Below, piece after piece: positions 1 through 5,480 of a DNA stretch of 7,881 nt. The stretch spans positions 1 through 7,881 of the forward strand of contig DAINOC010000091.1 in the NCBI GenBank assembly GCA_036735565.1. Reading direction: 5' to 3'. The position numbers and the translations under genes were made by a program. Source of the stretch: Coraliomargarita_B sp036735565. GTDB taxonomy: Bacteria > Verrucomicrobiota > Verrucomicrobiia > Opitutales > Coraliomargaritaceae. Positions within the stretch are counted from its first letter, which is position 1. Each line of letters opens with the position of its first letter. A model generated the notes under the pieces. It had not been told where the DNA came from, did no database searches, and worked only from the letters and a program-made list of their open reading frames with translations.

Positions 1-954
1 CTAGGCCAAAGTCTCGAGAATGTAATCCCGCGAAGCCCGCACCTGATCCACCGTCAACGAAGGACTCAACTCCAGCACAAGGGTGTGCTCGGGACGCACA
101 TGACGCGCGACCATGGCGAAGTCAATGGTGCCCGTGCCGGGTTGCTGGTGGTCCTTCCCCTTCGCCGAGACATCGTGCAAATGAAAGCCGACGAGCCGCG
201 GCGCCATAGCCGCGAGGTGGGCCTCGTGATCGAGCAGGCCCAGTTGGTGCTTGATTTGGGCATGACCGGTATCGTGCCAGTAGCCGACCGGAGCCTCCGG
301 CCCCAAGGCCGCAAAGAAATCTTCGAAGGCCGCATCAAGCGGCAACTCCACCAGACCCTCGCGGTTTTCGATGCCGAGGGTCAAGCCAAGAGCCCGGACC
401 GCTTCAAACAGTTGCCCGTAGCTCGCGAGAACCCGCTCCAGCGGGGCGGGAGCGCCCCGCTGGATGCGCTTCATAGCACGGTCGCGCCGCTTCTGAAATC
501 CTTCGTCCGACCACAAATCGCCACCCTCCAGCTCCGACTGATCCATCCACTTTTCGAGCTTCACCTCCGGCGAGCCAAAGAAGAAATGAATGCTGCCCGA
601 ATGCATCACCACGCGGGGGGCCCCCACCTTTTTCGCGAAGTCCAGGGTCTGCATCGAGTAGCGCTGCCAGAGCGCCAGCTCCCGCTCGTTTCCTGAACTG
701 GGCTGGTAAAGGTTGGGTGCCGCATGTTGCACCATGTTGGGCAAGGGGCAAAAATTATGTACCGACGAGACCTCCACGATCCCCTCTTCCAGTGCCTTGA
801 GGATGCCCGCGACCAACGAAATGCGGACGCCGTGGCTGAGCTCAATGCGCCGAAAGCCCAGTTCCCGCATCTCCAGGACCATCTCATAGCCGTCCACATG
901 CCGGGCCGAGCACCAGCAGGAGGAGAGGGAGAGACGATCGGAGAGCTCAGACAT
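1..954 (-). CDS. Sugar phosphate isomerase/epimerase-like TIM-barrel protein
   Basis: A complete 317-residue protein with ATG at 952-954 and TAG at 1-3. It looks like the xylose-isomerase-like TIM-barrel superfamily (AP endonuclease 2 / sugar phosphate isomerase-epimerase fold). Candidate metal or active-site residues sit where barrel strands end: E38 (IELSHG), H66 (SVHNFCP), H118 (VMHSG), E196 (GIENREG), D228/H231 (WHDTGH), H258 (FHLHD) and E295 (LELSPS). The E-D/H-H-E set fits a divalent-metal isomerase or epimerase. No signal peptide is seen, so it is probably cytosolic. The substrate cannot be read from sequence, as family members act on many sugars and inositols. The start is supported because residues 8-16 look like barrel strand 1. 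It lies downstream of rpsU, with an intrinsic terminator almost touching its start codon, so its expression may depend on read-through. A 12-bp perfect inverted repeat lies in the coding sequence at 437-464. The family call is firm; the reaction is unknown. Confidence 0.85.
   Translation of the reverse strand: MSELSDRLSLSSCWCSARHVDGYEMVLEMRELGFRRIELSHGVRISLVAGILKALEEGIVEVSSVHNFCPLPNMVQHAAPNLYQPSSGNERELALWQRYSMQTLDFAKKVGAPRVVMHSGSIHFFFGSPEVKLEKWMDQSELEGGDLWSDEGFQKRRDRAMKRIQRGAPAPLERVLASYGQLFEAVRALGLTLGIENREGLVELPLDAAFEDFFAALGPEAPVGYWHDTGHAQIKHQLGLLDHEAHLAAMAPRLVGFHLHDVSAKGKDHQQPGTGTIDFAMVARHVRPEHTLVLELSPSLTVDQVRASRDYILETLA
437..464. repeat. Perfect 12-bp inverted repeat within the isomerase gene
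   Basis: Bases 437-448 are the exact reverse complement of 453-464, with a 4-base GGAG loop. The arms are GC-rich and encode about residues 164-173 (IQRGAPAPLE), just before the helix leading into the conserved GIENREG strand. It could be a small palindromic insertion that kept the frame, an RNA hairpin in the mRNA, or a chance product of GC-rich codons. Nothing else in this gene shows such a structure. Confidence 0.6.
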
Positions 955-958
955 ACAA

Positions 959-991
959 CAAAAAATCCCGGCGCAAATCAGCGGCCGGGAT
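959..991 (-). terminator. Intrinsic terminator downstream of rpsU
   Basis: Read on the minus strand, ATCCCGGC (991-984) pairs with GCCGGGAT (972-965) in a perfect 8-bp stem with an 11-base loop, followed directly by a run of six T (964-959). This is a textbook Rho-independent terminator for transcripts coming through rpsU, whose stop codon is 61 bases upstream. The T tract ends four bases before the isomerase start codon, so the hairpin also occupies that gene's leader. Confidence 0.85.
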
Positions 992-1052
992 CTTTAAAAG
1001 GTTTAAGGACGCATGCACCGCACGGTCCGCCGAAGGCAGATTAAACGGAGCA

Positions 1053-1253
1053 CTACATCTTGGAGTAGCGCACGCGGAGCATGTTATTGAAATCAAGCTC
1101 TTTCTTTTTGCGGCGCTTGGCTTGTGAGGGCGGCTCGAAGTAACGCTTGGCGCGCACGTCTGTGATCACACCCTCGCGATCGAGGCGTTTTTTAAGGCGG
1201 CGGAGCGCACGTTCCATGGGCTCTCCTTTGCGGACTGTTACTTCAAGTGGCAT
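1053..1253 (-). CDS. rpsU: 30S ribosomal protein bS21
   Basis: A 66-residue basic protein of the 30S subunit, from MPLEVTVRKGEP to MLRVRYSKM. The start fits the family opening (M-P-x-V-x-V-R-x-G-E-P), followed by the helical ALRRLKKRLDREGVI segment, the KRYFEPPSQ stretch and the KRRKKK patch. The ATG at 1253-1251 was chosen over an upstream in-frame TTG at 1319, because the extra 22 residues match nothing in the family and that TTG overlaps a possible -35 box (TTGACG, 1319-1314). No convincing -10 box follows at the right spacing. No Shine-Dalgarno sequence is visible in the leader. In known systems bS21 lies next to the anti-Shine-Dalgarno end of 16S rRNA and affects initiation, notable here because no gene in the window shows a Shine-Dalgarno. 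An intrinsic terminator follows; rnpB lies upstream on the same strand. Confidence 0.93.
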   Translation of the reverse strand: MPLEVTVRKGEPMERALRRLKKRLDREGVITDVRAKRYFEPPSQAKRRKKKELDFNNMLRVRYSKM

Positions 1254-1338
1254 ATGTGCTGGGTTGGTGTAAAATGGGAAAAAGAGAGTGGAGCTTGGGA
1301 GTTCTCCAACGTCCGTCAACCAAAAATTAAGATCGAAT

Positions 1339-1362
1339 TCAGTCCCTCAGTCCCTCAGTCCC
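1339..1362. repeat. Octamer tandem repeat TCAGTCCC x3
   Basis: Three exact head-to-tail copies of TCAGTCCC fill the middle of the roughly 200-base interval between rnpB and rpsU. The flanks are also C-rich. This interval holds no other gene that I can support. Unit length and pyrimidine bias resemble the short tandem repeats before exbD and tonB in this window. Confidence 0.85.
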
Positions 1363-1457
1363 ACCCCAAACCCACCGCGCCCACCCATGGCCCGCAGGAA
1401 CGCCGGTCGATAACCGCTTCGCGGATAGAAGCGGCGTATCAGCGACGTCAAAAAAGT

Positions 1458-1852
1458 GTCGACTCCGGAGTGCTGTAAGCCGGATTTTGTCTTTCGCATG
1501 AAGCGAATGGACGTTCATTTATCTATGCCGCCGAGGCGGCATCCCCGCCGGAGCGGGGTGCGGCATACCCGGAACCATCAGACGGGCCGCCCGGTTCCCT
1601 ATTTTGCCTTGCACCGGATTGGGTTTATCCTGCCTCCTTCGTTACCTCCGGAGCGGTGGGCCCTTACTCCACCATTTCACCCTTACCCCGAATCTGCGGA
1701 CAGATCCGGGGCGGTATATTTTCTGTGACACTGTCCGTCGCGCCAGGTTGACCTGACGCTCCCCCGCTTTCACGGGGAATCCTGCCCTGCGGTGTCCGGA
1801 CTTTCCTCTCGTCTCTCGCGAAACAAGCGAACGCCCACACTCCAAAGTCGAC
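1458..1852 (-). ncRNA. rnpB: RNase P RNA, bacterial type A
   Basis: The catalytic RNA of ribonuclease P, which removes 5' leaders from tRNA precursors; about 395 nt. Read on the minus strand it shows the type A landmarks in order: GAGGAAAGTCCGGAC (5' half of P4), GGCAGGAT, ACAGAAAATATACCGCC, GGTAAGGGTGAAATGGTGGAG, GGTAACGAAGGAGGC, GCAAGGCAAAATAGGG, AGATAAATGA, then ACAAAATCCGGCTTAC (3' half of P4). The ends are set by helix P1: 1852-1838 pairs with 1472-1458 over 15 bp with only two G-U wobbles. A run of six T follows P1 at 1456-1451 on the minus strand, so P1 may double as the terminator stem. P15 is formed by 1615-1605 with 1565-1557. Two consecutive GC hairpins (1558-1543 and 1542-1525) sit at the P18/P19 position. 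Open reading frames across this stretch are not genes. Confidence 0.96.
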
Positions 1853-1894
1853 TCGGGTGAGCTTGTCAGCCACCGTAACCGAAGCAAGCTGCAA

Positions 1895-1925
1895 ATTAGA
1901 CACCCTCGCTCAAAGCCTTCCGTAA
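1895..1925 (-). promoter_or_regulatory. Possible rnpB promoter
   Basis: On the minus strand TCTAAT (1900-1895) matches five of six bases of the -10 consensus. TTACGG (1925-1920) matches four of six of the -35, but the spacer is 19 bp, longer than ideal. This would give a 5' leader of about 35 nt to be trimmed. The -35 overlaps the first octamer of the Pho-box-like repeat. No better candidate lies nearer the RNA's 5' end. Confidence 0.3.
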
Positions 1926-1951
1926 CCTTAATGTAACCTTTTAGAAACCTA
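1922..1951 (+). promoter_or_regulatory. Pho-box-like tandem octamers
   Basis: GTAACCTT at 1922-1929 recurs exactly at 1933-1940, and GAAACCTA (six of eight identical) follows at 1944-1951. The period is exactly 11 bp, with AT-rich 3-bp spacers AAT and TTA. A weaker fourth copy (TTAACGAA, 1955-1962, four of eight) continues the phase. Direct repeats at 11-bp period are the layout of PhoB-family operators, and the TAACCT core resembles the cyanobacterial SphR box (TTAACCT octamers with 3-bp spacers). It lies 74 bp before the first operon gene. A weak -10 candidate is TTAAAT at 1976-1981; other positions are possible. Binding by a PhoB-like regulator is inferred. Confidence 0.55.
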
Positions 1952-2024
1952 AGCTTAACGAATAGGCGCTTTCATTTAAATTTCCTTTCTGCTATCTCCC
2001 CGACCGTTCCAAAACTTTTTTTCC

Positions 2025-2789
2025 ATGAAACTCAAAACTCTCCTTATTCTCCCGTTGGGGGCTTTCGCGGTCCTATCACCGCTGACCGCCGCACCACAAA
2101 TCGACGAGGCGCGCAGCGTTCTCGAAAAATGGGTCGAGACCCGGCAGATCATCTCCAAGGAGCGGACGGACTGGAAGACTGAAAAGGCGATCCTCGACGA
2201 CACGGTAACCTTGCTGCAAAGTGAGCTCAACCGCATCGAGGCGCAAATTGCCACCCTGACGGACTCCGCCACGGCGGCCGATGAAGAGCGGGCCACTCTC
2301 ACGGCACAGCGTGACACGCTCTCCGCCGGCTCGGATGCGGTGATCAATAACATCGGCCAGATTGAAAACAAGCTCCGGGCCATCGTCTCGCGCCTCCCCG
2401 CTCCCCTGGTCAACATCATCCAACCCCTTGTCCGCCGCTTGCCGGACGATCCCGAGAACACCAAGCTCTCACTCGGCGAACGTGTCCAGAATGTCGTCGG
2501 TATCCTCAGCCAGGCGGATAAGTTCAACACCACCATGACCCTGACCAGCGAGACGCAGGAGCTGGACAGTGGTAAGAAGGTTCAGGTGAACACACTCTAC
2601 TGGGGCGCGGCCATCGCCTACTTTGTCGACGACTCCGGAACTTACGGCGGCTACGGCACGCCGGCGGAAGGCGGTTGGGAGTGGACCGAACTACCCGGCG
2701 CGGGATCCGCGATCCGTGAGCTGCTGGCCGTCTACGAAGGCACAGCCGACACCATCAAATTTGTTCAGGTGCCCGCCCGCATCCAATAA
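2025..2789 (+). CDS. DUF3450-type periplasmic coiled-coil protein
   Basis: A 254-residue protein, first gene of the TonB operon. Residues 1-23 form a signal peptide (MKLK, a hydrophobic stretch, then TAA before P24). Residues 26-125 are a long heptad-rich helical segment (EARSVLEKWVETRQ, LLQSELNRIEAQI, EENKL-like spacing), predicted coiled coil. Residues 185-222 hold the DUF3450-like end: KVQVNTLYWGAAIAYFVDDSGTYGGYG, then GGWEW. It closes with a helix and the FVQVPARI tail. Proteins of this family are usually encoded directly before a TtpC-like ExbB protein, as here, 19 bases ahead of the next gene. The likely site is the periplasm, in contact with the ExbB/ExbD/TonB complex; the molecular role is not established. 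The leader is T/C-rich (seven T then CC) and has no Shine-Dalgarno. The family call rests on architecture and neighbours. Confidence 0.83.
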   Translation: MKLKTLLILPLGAFAVLSPLTAAPQIDEARSVLEKWVETRQIISKERTDWKTEKAILDDTVTLLQSELNRIEAQIATLTDSATAADEERATLTAQRDTLSAGSDAVINNIGQIENKLRAIVSRLPAPLVNIIQPLVRRLPDDPENTKLSLGERVQNVVGILSQADKFNTTMTLTSETQELDSGKKVQVNTLYWGAAIAYFVDDSGTYGGYGTPAEGGWEWTELPGAGSAIRELLAVYEGTADTIKFVQVPARIQ

Positions 2790-2808
2790 CACTTAACGCG
2801 ACGCTACT

Positions 2809-4212
2809 ATGCAGACCCTTCTGAAGTCGATCCTCCTGGCCACGGCCGGACTCCTCACCACGCAGCTCGGGCTATCTGCTCAAAGTTTCGACTCGGCCCA
2901 GAGACAGGCCCGTAGCGATCTGGAGAGTGCCATGAACGAGCTCAACGACGTGCGCGAGACCATCGCGCGGGAGAAAATCCCGCTCATCCGCGAGGTCGCC
3001 TCGCTGGAAAACCAGGTGCGCCAGCAGACGGCCGAGCTCAACCGCTTGCTCCGCCTCCGCGACAACCGTGACCTCGGCCTCGACCGCCTGCGCACCCAGG
3101 TGGCTGCCATGGAAGAGCAAAACAACTACGCCGCCGGCCTGCTCGACGAATTTGTCCGCTCCTTTGAGTCGCGGATCGATTTCAGCGAACGCCACCTCTA
3201 TGAGGCCGCCGCGCAGGAAGCACGCCTCGCCCTGGACGACCCGGATATGTCCCAGGCTGCCCGCTTCAACGCCCAAATCGACGTGATCGGCGTGGCCGTG
3301 GATCGCCTCGACCAACTGGTCGGAGGCTACACCTTCCAAGGCCCGGCCCTCTCTCCGGACGGAACCATCCTGAATGGCACCTTCGCTGCCTTCGGACCTT
3401 CAGTTTATTTCGCATCGGAAGATGGCAAACTCCAAGGCGTGGCCATCACCCGCCTCAACGCTGCCGAAGCGGCCATCGCGGTGCCCACAGGCAACTTCGG
3501 ATCCGAAATCCGCCGTTTTGTCGAGACCGGTGAGGGCTCAATCCCCATCGACCCGACGCTCGGAAAAGCCCTGAAGATCGACCAGCAGAAGGACACCGTG
3601 ATGGAGCACATCAACAAGGGTGGCGCCGTCGGTTGGGTGATCATCGGCCTCGGCTTCGTCTGCCTGATTATCGGTCTGTTCAAGATTTACGAAGTCACCT
3701 CCGTGAAGCCCCCGGCACCCGAATCCGTGCAGAACGTCATCCGCAAGATTGAAGACGGCGACCTCGCCGGGGCACGAAAGGATGCGAGCGAGATCAATGG
3801 CATCGGCGGAGAGCTGCTGCGCATCGGCCTGGAACACGCCGATGAAAAGCGGGGCACCCTGGAGGAAATCCTCTATGAGCGCATCATCTCGATCCGCCCG
3901 AAACTGGAGCGCCTGCTTCCCTTCATGGCCCTGACCGCCGCCGCCGCTCCCCTGCTTGGACTGCTCGGCACCGTTACCGGTATGATCAGCACCTTCAATC
4001 TCATCACCATCTTCGGCACCGGGGACGCGGGCAACCTGGCCTCGGGTATCTCCCAGGCGCTGGTCACCACCGAACTGGGCCTGATCGTGGCTATCCCCTC
4101 GCTCATCCTCCACGGCCTGCTCTCCCGCATGGCGCGTCAGAAACTCGGCGACATGGAGCAGGCAGCCGTGGGCTTCATCAACGGCGTGATCGGTGCCCGC
4201 AGCAAGGATTGA
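2809..4212 (+). CDS. Long MotA/TolQ/ExbB protein with periplasmic coiled coil (TtpC-like)
   Basis: A 467-residue inner-membrane protein, over twice the length of a standard ExbB. Residues 1-24 look like a cleavable signal peptide (LSA before Q25). Residues 28-105 are coiled coil. Residues 171-245 are a probable beta-rich periplasmic part (YTFQGPALSPDGTILNGTFAAFGPSVYF). Transmembrane segments are near 273-292, 370-400 and 413-438. The MotA/TolQ/ExbB core is clear: PLLGLLGTVTGMISTF (381-396) and GISQALVTTELGLIVAIP (413-430). This layout is that of TtpC, a fourth inner-membrane component needed by the Vibrio TonB2 system. With ExbB and ExbD it probably helps convert proton motive force into TonB movement; its coiled coil could pair with the DUF3450 protein. 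It starts 19 bases after that gene. The ATG was chosen because it gives an intact signal peptide; no Shine-Dalgarno is visible. Confidence 0.9.
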   Translation: MQTLLKSILLATAGLLTTQLGLSAQSFDSAQRQARSDLESAMNELNDVRETIAREKIPLIREVASLENQVRQQTAELNRLLRLRDNRDLGLDRLRTQVAAMEEQNNYAAGLLDEFVRSFESRIDFSERHLYEAAAQEARLALDDPDMSQAARFNAQIDVIGVAVDRLDQLVGGYTFQGPALSPDGTILNGTFAAFGPSVYFASEDGKLQGVAITRLNAAEAAIAVPTGNFGSEIRRFVETGEGSIPIDPTLGKALKIDQQKDTVMEHINKGGAVGWVIIGLGFVCLIIGLFKIYEVTSVKPPAPESVQNVIRKIEDGDLAGARKDASEINGIGGELLRIGLEHADEKRGTLEEILYERIISIRPKLERLLPFMALTAAAAPLLGLLGTVTGMISTFNLITIFGTGDAGNLASGISQALVTTELGLIVAIPSLILHGLLSRMARQKLGDMEQAAVGFINGVIGARSKD

Positions 4213-4247
4213 TTTCCCGGATAGCCTGAACCTGTTTCTTTGAAACT

Positions 4248-4847
4248 ATGAGCCTCGCAGAGATCGCGTCAAAATGCTGGGACATCTGGGCCTCCGGGGG
4301 CTGGGTGATGATTCCGCTCGTCGGATTGGCGATTCTCATCTACTCCAGCGGTCTTCAACTGCTCCTGTTCCTGCGTCGCGGTAATGTCGCGCTCGGCCAC
4401 GAGAGCGAGTGGTTGACCTGGATCTACACCCCGGAGCAGGCAACCGGCCGCGCCGGCGAGATCATCCGCTACACGCAGGAGAACGTCACTGCGGCGAAGC
4501 ATGTGCGCAGCCGTTTTGAAGAGGTCAAAATGAGCCTGCTCAACGATATCGACCGCCGCCTTGTTTTCCTAAACACGCTGGTGGCGACCGCCCCGCTTAT
4601 GGGCCTTCTCGGCACCGTCATCGGGATGCTCGCCACCTTCATGGGCCTCGCTACCAGCGGCGGCGGAGAAACCGTCGACGTCGTCGCAGCCGGCATTTCC
4701 GAGGCCCTGATCACGACCCAAACCGGCCTGATCATCGCCCTGCCCGGCGTCTTCCTCGTGCTCGTGATCCGCTCCCGCAAACACGCGATCGAAGCCGCAC
4801 TCGCCCGTATCGAAGCCCTCACACTGACCAAGCTCAAACTCGACTGA
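4248..4847 (+). CDS. exbB: ExbB proton channel subunit
   Basis: A 199-residue standard-length ExbB. Transmembrane segments lie near 18-42, 108-133 and 151-175. The core motifs are APLMGLLGTVIGMLATF (115-131) and AAGISEALITTQTGLIIALPG (147-167), which line the channel in ExbB/TolQ proteins. It should form the oligomeric ring around ExbD that uses the proton gradient to energise TonB. It lacks the long N-terminal periplasmic extension of the preceding paralogue, so the operon makes two different ExbB-family proteins. The gap to the previous gene is 35 bases. The stop codon TGA at 4845-4847 is followed by a run of C and then the sequence gap. No Shine-Dalgarno is visible. TolQ is the main alternative, but the tonB gene downstream favours ExbB. 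Confidence 0.92.
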   Translation: MSLAEIASKCWDIWASGGWVMIPLVGLAILIYSSGLQLLLFLRRGNVALGHESEWLTWIYTPEQATGRAGEIIRYTQENVTAAKHVRSRFEEVKMSLLNDIDRRLVFLNTLVATAPLMGLLGTVIGMLATFMGLATSGGGETVDVVAAGISEALITTQTGLIIALPGVFLVLVIRSRKHAIEAALARIEALTLTKLKLD

Positions 4848-4857
4848 CCCCCCCCAC

Positions 4858-4957
4858 NNNNNNNNNNNNNNNNNNNNNNNNNNNNNNNNNNNNNNNNNNN
4901 NNNNNNNNNNNNNNNNNNNNNNNNNNNNNNNNNNNNNNNNNNNNNNNNNNNNNNNNN
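4858..4957. other. Assembly gap (100 N)
   Basis: Exactly 100 undetermined bases, the size conventionally used for gaps of unknown length. The left flank is C-rich (CCCCCCAC) and the right flank is a CCCACCTT tandem repeat, so the gap probably covers more copies of that repeat, which would defeat short-read assembly. The true distance between exbB and exbD is therefore unknown. A small gene or a promoter inside it cannot be excluded. Confidence 0.95.
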
Positions 4958-4997
4958 CCCACCTTCCCACCTTCCCACTTTCCCACCTTCCCACCAC
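4958..4997. repeat. Octamer tandem repeat CCCACCTT before exbD
   Basis: Five consecutive 8-base units: CCCACCTT, CCCACCTT, CCCACTTT, CCCACCTT and CCCACCAC. The last ends one base before the exbD ATG at 4999. The array runs into the gap on its left, so the copy number is at least five. It occupies the place of a ribosome binding site and, read in the mRNA, is almost pure pyrimidine with scattered A. Confidence 0.92.
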
Positions 4998-4998
4998 C

Positions 4999-5397
4999 AT
5001 GCGCCGCAGCCTTACTTCCGATGAACGCGATGACGTCGAGATCAACCTCTCGCCGATGATCGACATGGTCTTCATCCTCCTCATTTTCTTCATCGTCACC
5101 ACGGTGTTCGTCGAAGAGACTGGAGTGGAGGTCAATAAGCCCGAGGCCGCCGCCGCCGTCCAGTTGGAGAAGAACAGCATCCTGATAGCCGTGACTGCCG
5201 ATAACAAGGTCGTCTACGGTGGCCGCGAAATCGGCATCACGGGCGTCCAGCCCATCGTCAAGCGCCTCACCCAACAGGAGGATATGCCCGTCATTATCCA
5301 GGCGGATGAAGGAGCCAGCCACGGCGTCTTCGCCCGCGTCTACGGCGAAGCGAAGCTCGGCGGTGCCAAATCCATCAACTTCTCCACCAAGCGCTAG
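4999..5397 (+). CDS. exbD: ExbD biopolymer transport subunit
   Basis: A 132-residue protein of ExbD/TolR type. The N-terminal cytoplasmic tail (1-17) leads into INLSPMIDMVFILLIFFIVTTVF, a single transmembrane helix near 19-38. D22 in SPMIDMVF matches the conserved transmembrane aspartate that carries protons in ExbD. Residues 43-132 are the periplasmic domain, with ILIAVTADNKVVYGG, MPVIIQADEGASHG and a terminal SINFSTKR. It works inside the ExbB ring and transmits energy to TonB. The start is fixed by the family's usual short N-terminal tail and by the repeat ending just before ATG. There is no Shine-Dalgarno. It sits between exbB and tonB in the usual order. Confidence 0.95.
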   Translation: MRRSLTSDERDDVEINLSPMIDMVFILLIFFIVTTVFVEETGVEVNKPEAAAAVQLEKNSILIAVTADNKVVYGGREIGITGVQPIVKRLTQQEDMPVIIQADEGASHGVFARVYGEAKLGGAKSINFSTKR

Positions 5398-5442
5398 ACC
5401 AGACCTTTCAGTGTTTGGCTCCTGAGATTTCCGCGTAGCGAG

Positions 5443-5477
5443 TTCCACTTTCAGCTTTCCATTTTCCAGTTTCCGAT
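5443..5477. repeat. Degenerate heptamer tandem repeat before tonB
   Basis: Five consecutive 7-base units fill the leader right up to three bases before the tonB ATG: TTCCACT, TTCAGCT, TTCCATT, TTCCAGT and TTCCGAT. The first two bases TT and the following C are invariant, and CC is present in four of five. The mRNA here is pyrimidine-rich and probably unstructured. It stands where a Shine-Dalgarno sequence would be, as the octamer array does before exbD, but with a different unit and period. Confidence 0.8.
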
Positions 5478-5480
5478 CCC

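Noticed and set aside
85..899. Plus-strand and alternate-frame minus-strand reading frames within the isomerase gene
   Set aside because: They are shadows of a well-supported TIM-barrel gene in a GC-rich genome; their products are low-complexity and lack recognisable motifs.
1254..1319. A longer bS21 starting at TTG 1319
   Set aside because: The extra 22 residues do not resemble bS21 and the family start MPLEVTVRKGEP lies at 1253.
1414..1434. Hairpin CCGCTTC/GAAGCGG just downstream of rnpB
   Set aside because: A 7-bp stem without a T run on either strand; not convincing as a terminator, since P1 with its own T tract is a better rnpB terminator.
1456..1903. Several open reading frames of 74-90 codons on both strands
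   Set aside because: They lie across the RNase P RNA, whose conserved motifs and P1 and P4 helices account for the sequence; the translations show no family features.
1860..2024. Search for a Fur box ahead of the TonB operon
   Set aside because: No GATAAT-ATTATC-like palindrome is visible, so iron control cannot be supported from this sequence.
2872..4130. Long minus-strand reading frames opposite the long ExbB gene, up to 191 codons
   Set aside because: The plus-strand protein has a signal peptide, membrane segments and a family core; the opposite frames are rich in residues expected from antisense GC-rich codons.
4234..4246. GTTTC-TTT-GAAAC hairpin one base before the exbB start
   Set aside because: A 5-bp AT-rich stem with a 3-base loop is too weak and too easily found by chance to claim translational control.
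4958..5477. Short repeats considered as a CRISPR or recombination array
   Set aside because: Units are 7-8 bp, contiguous and without spacers; no cas genes are present.
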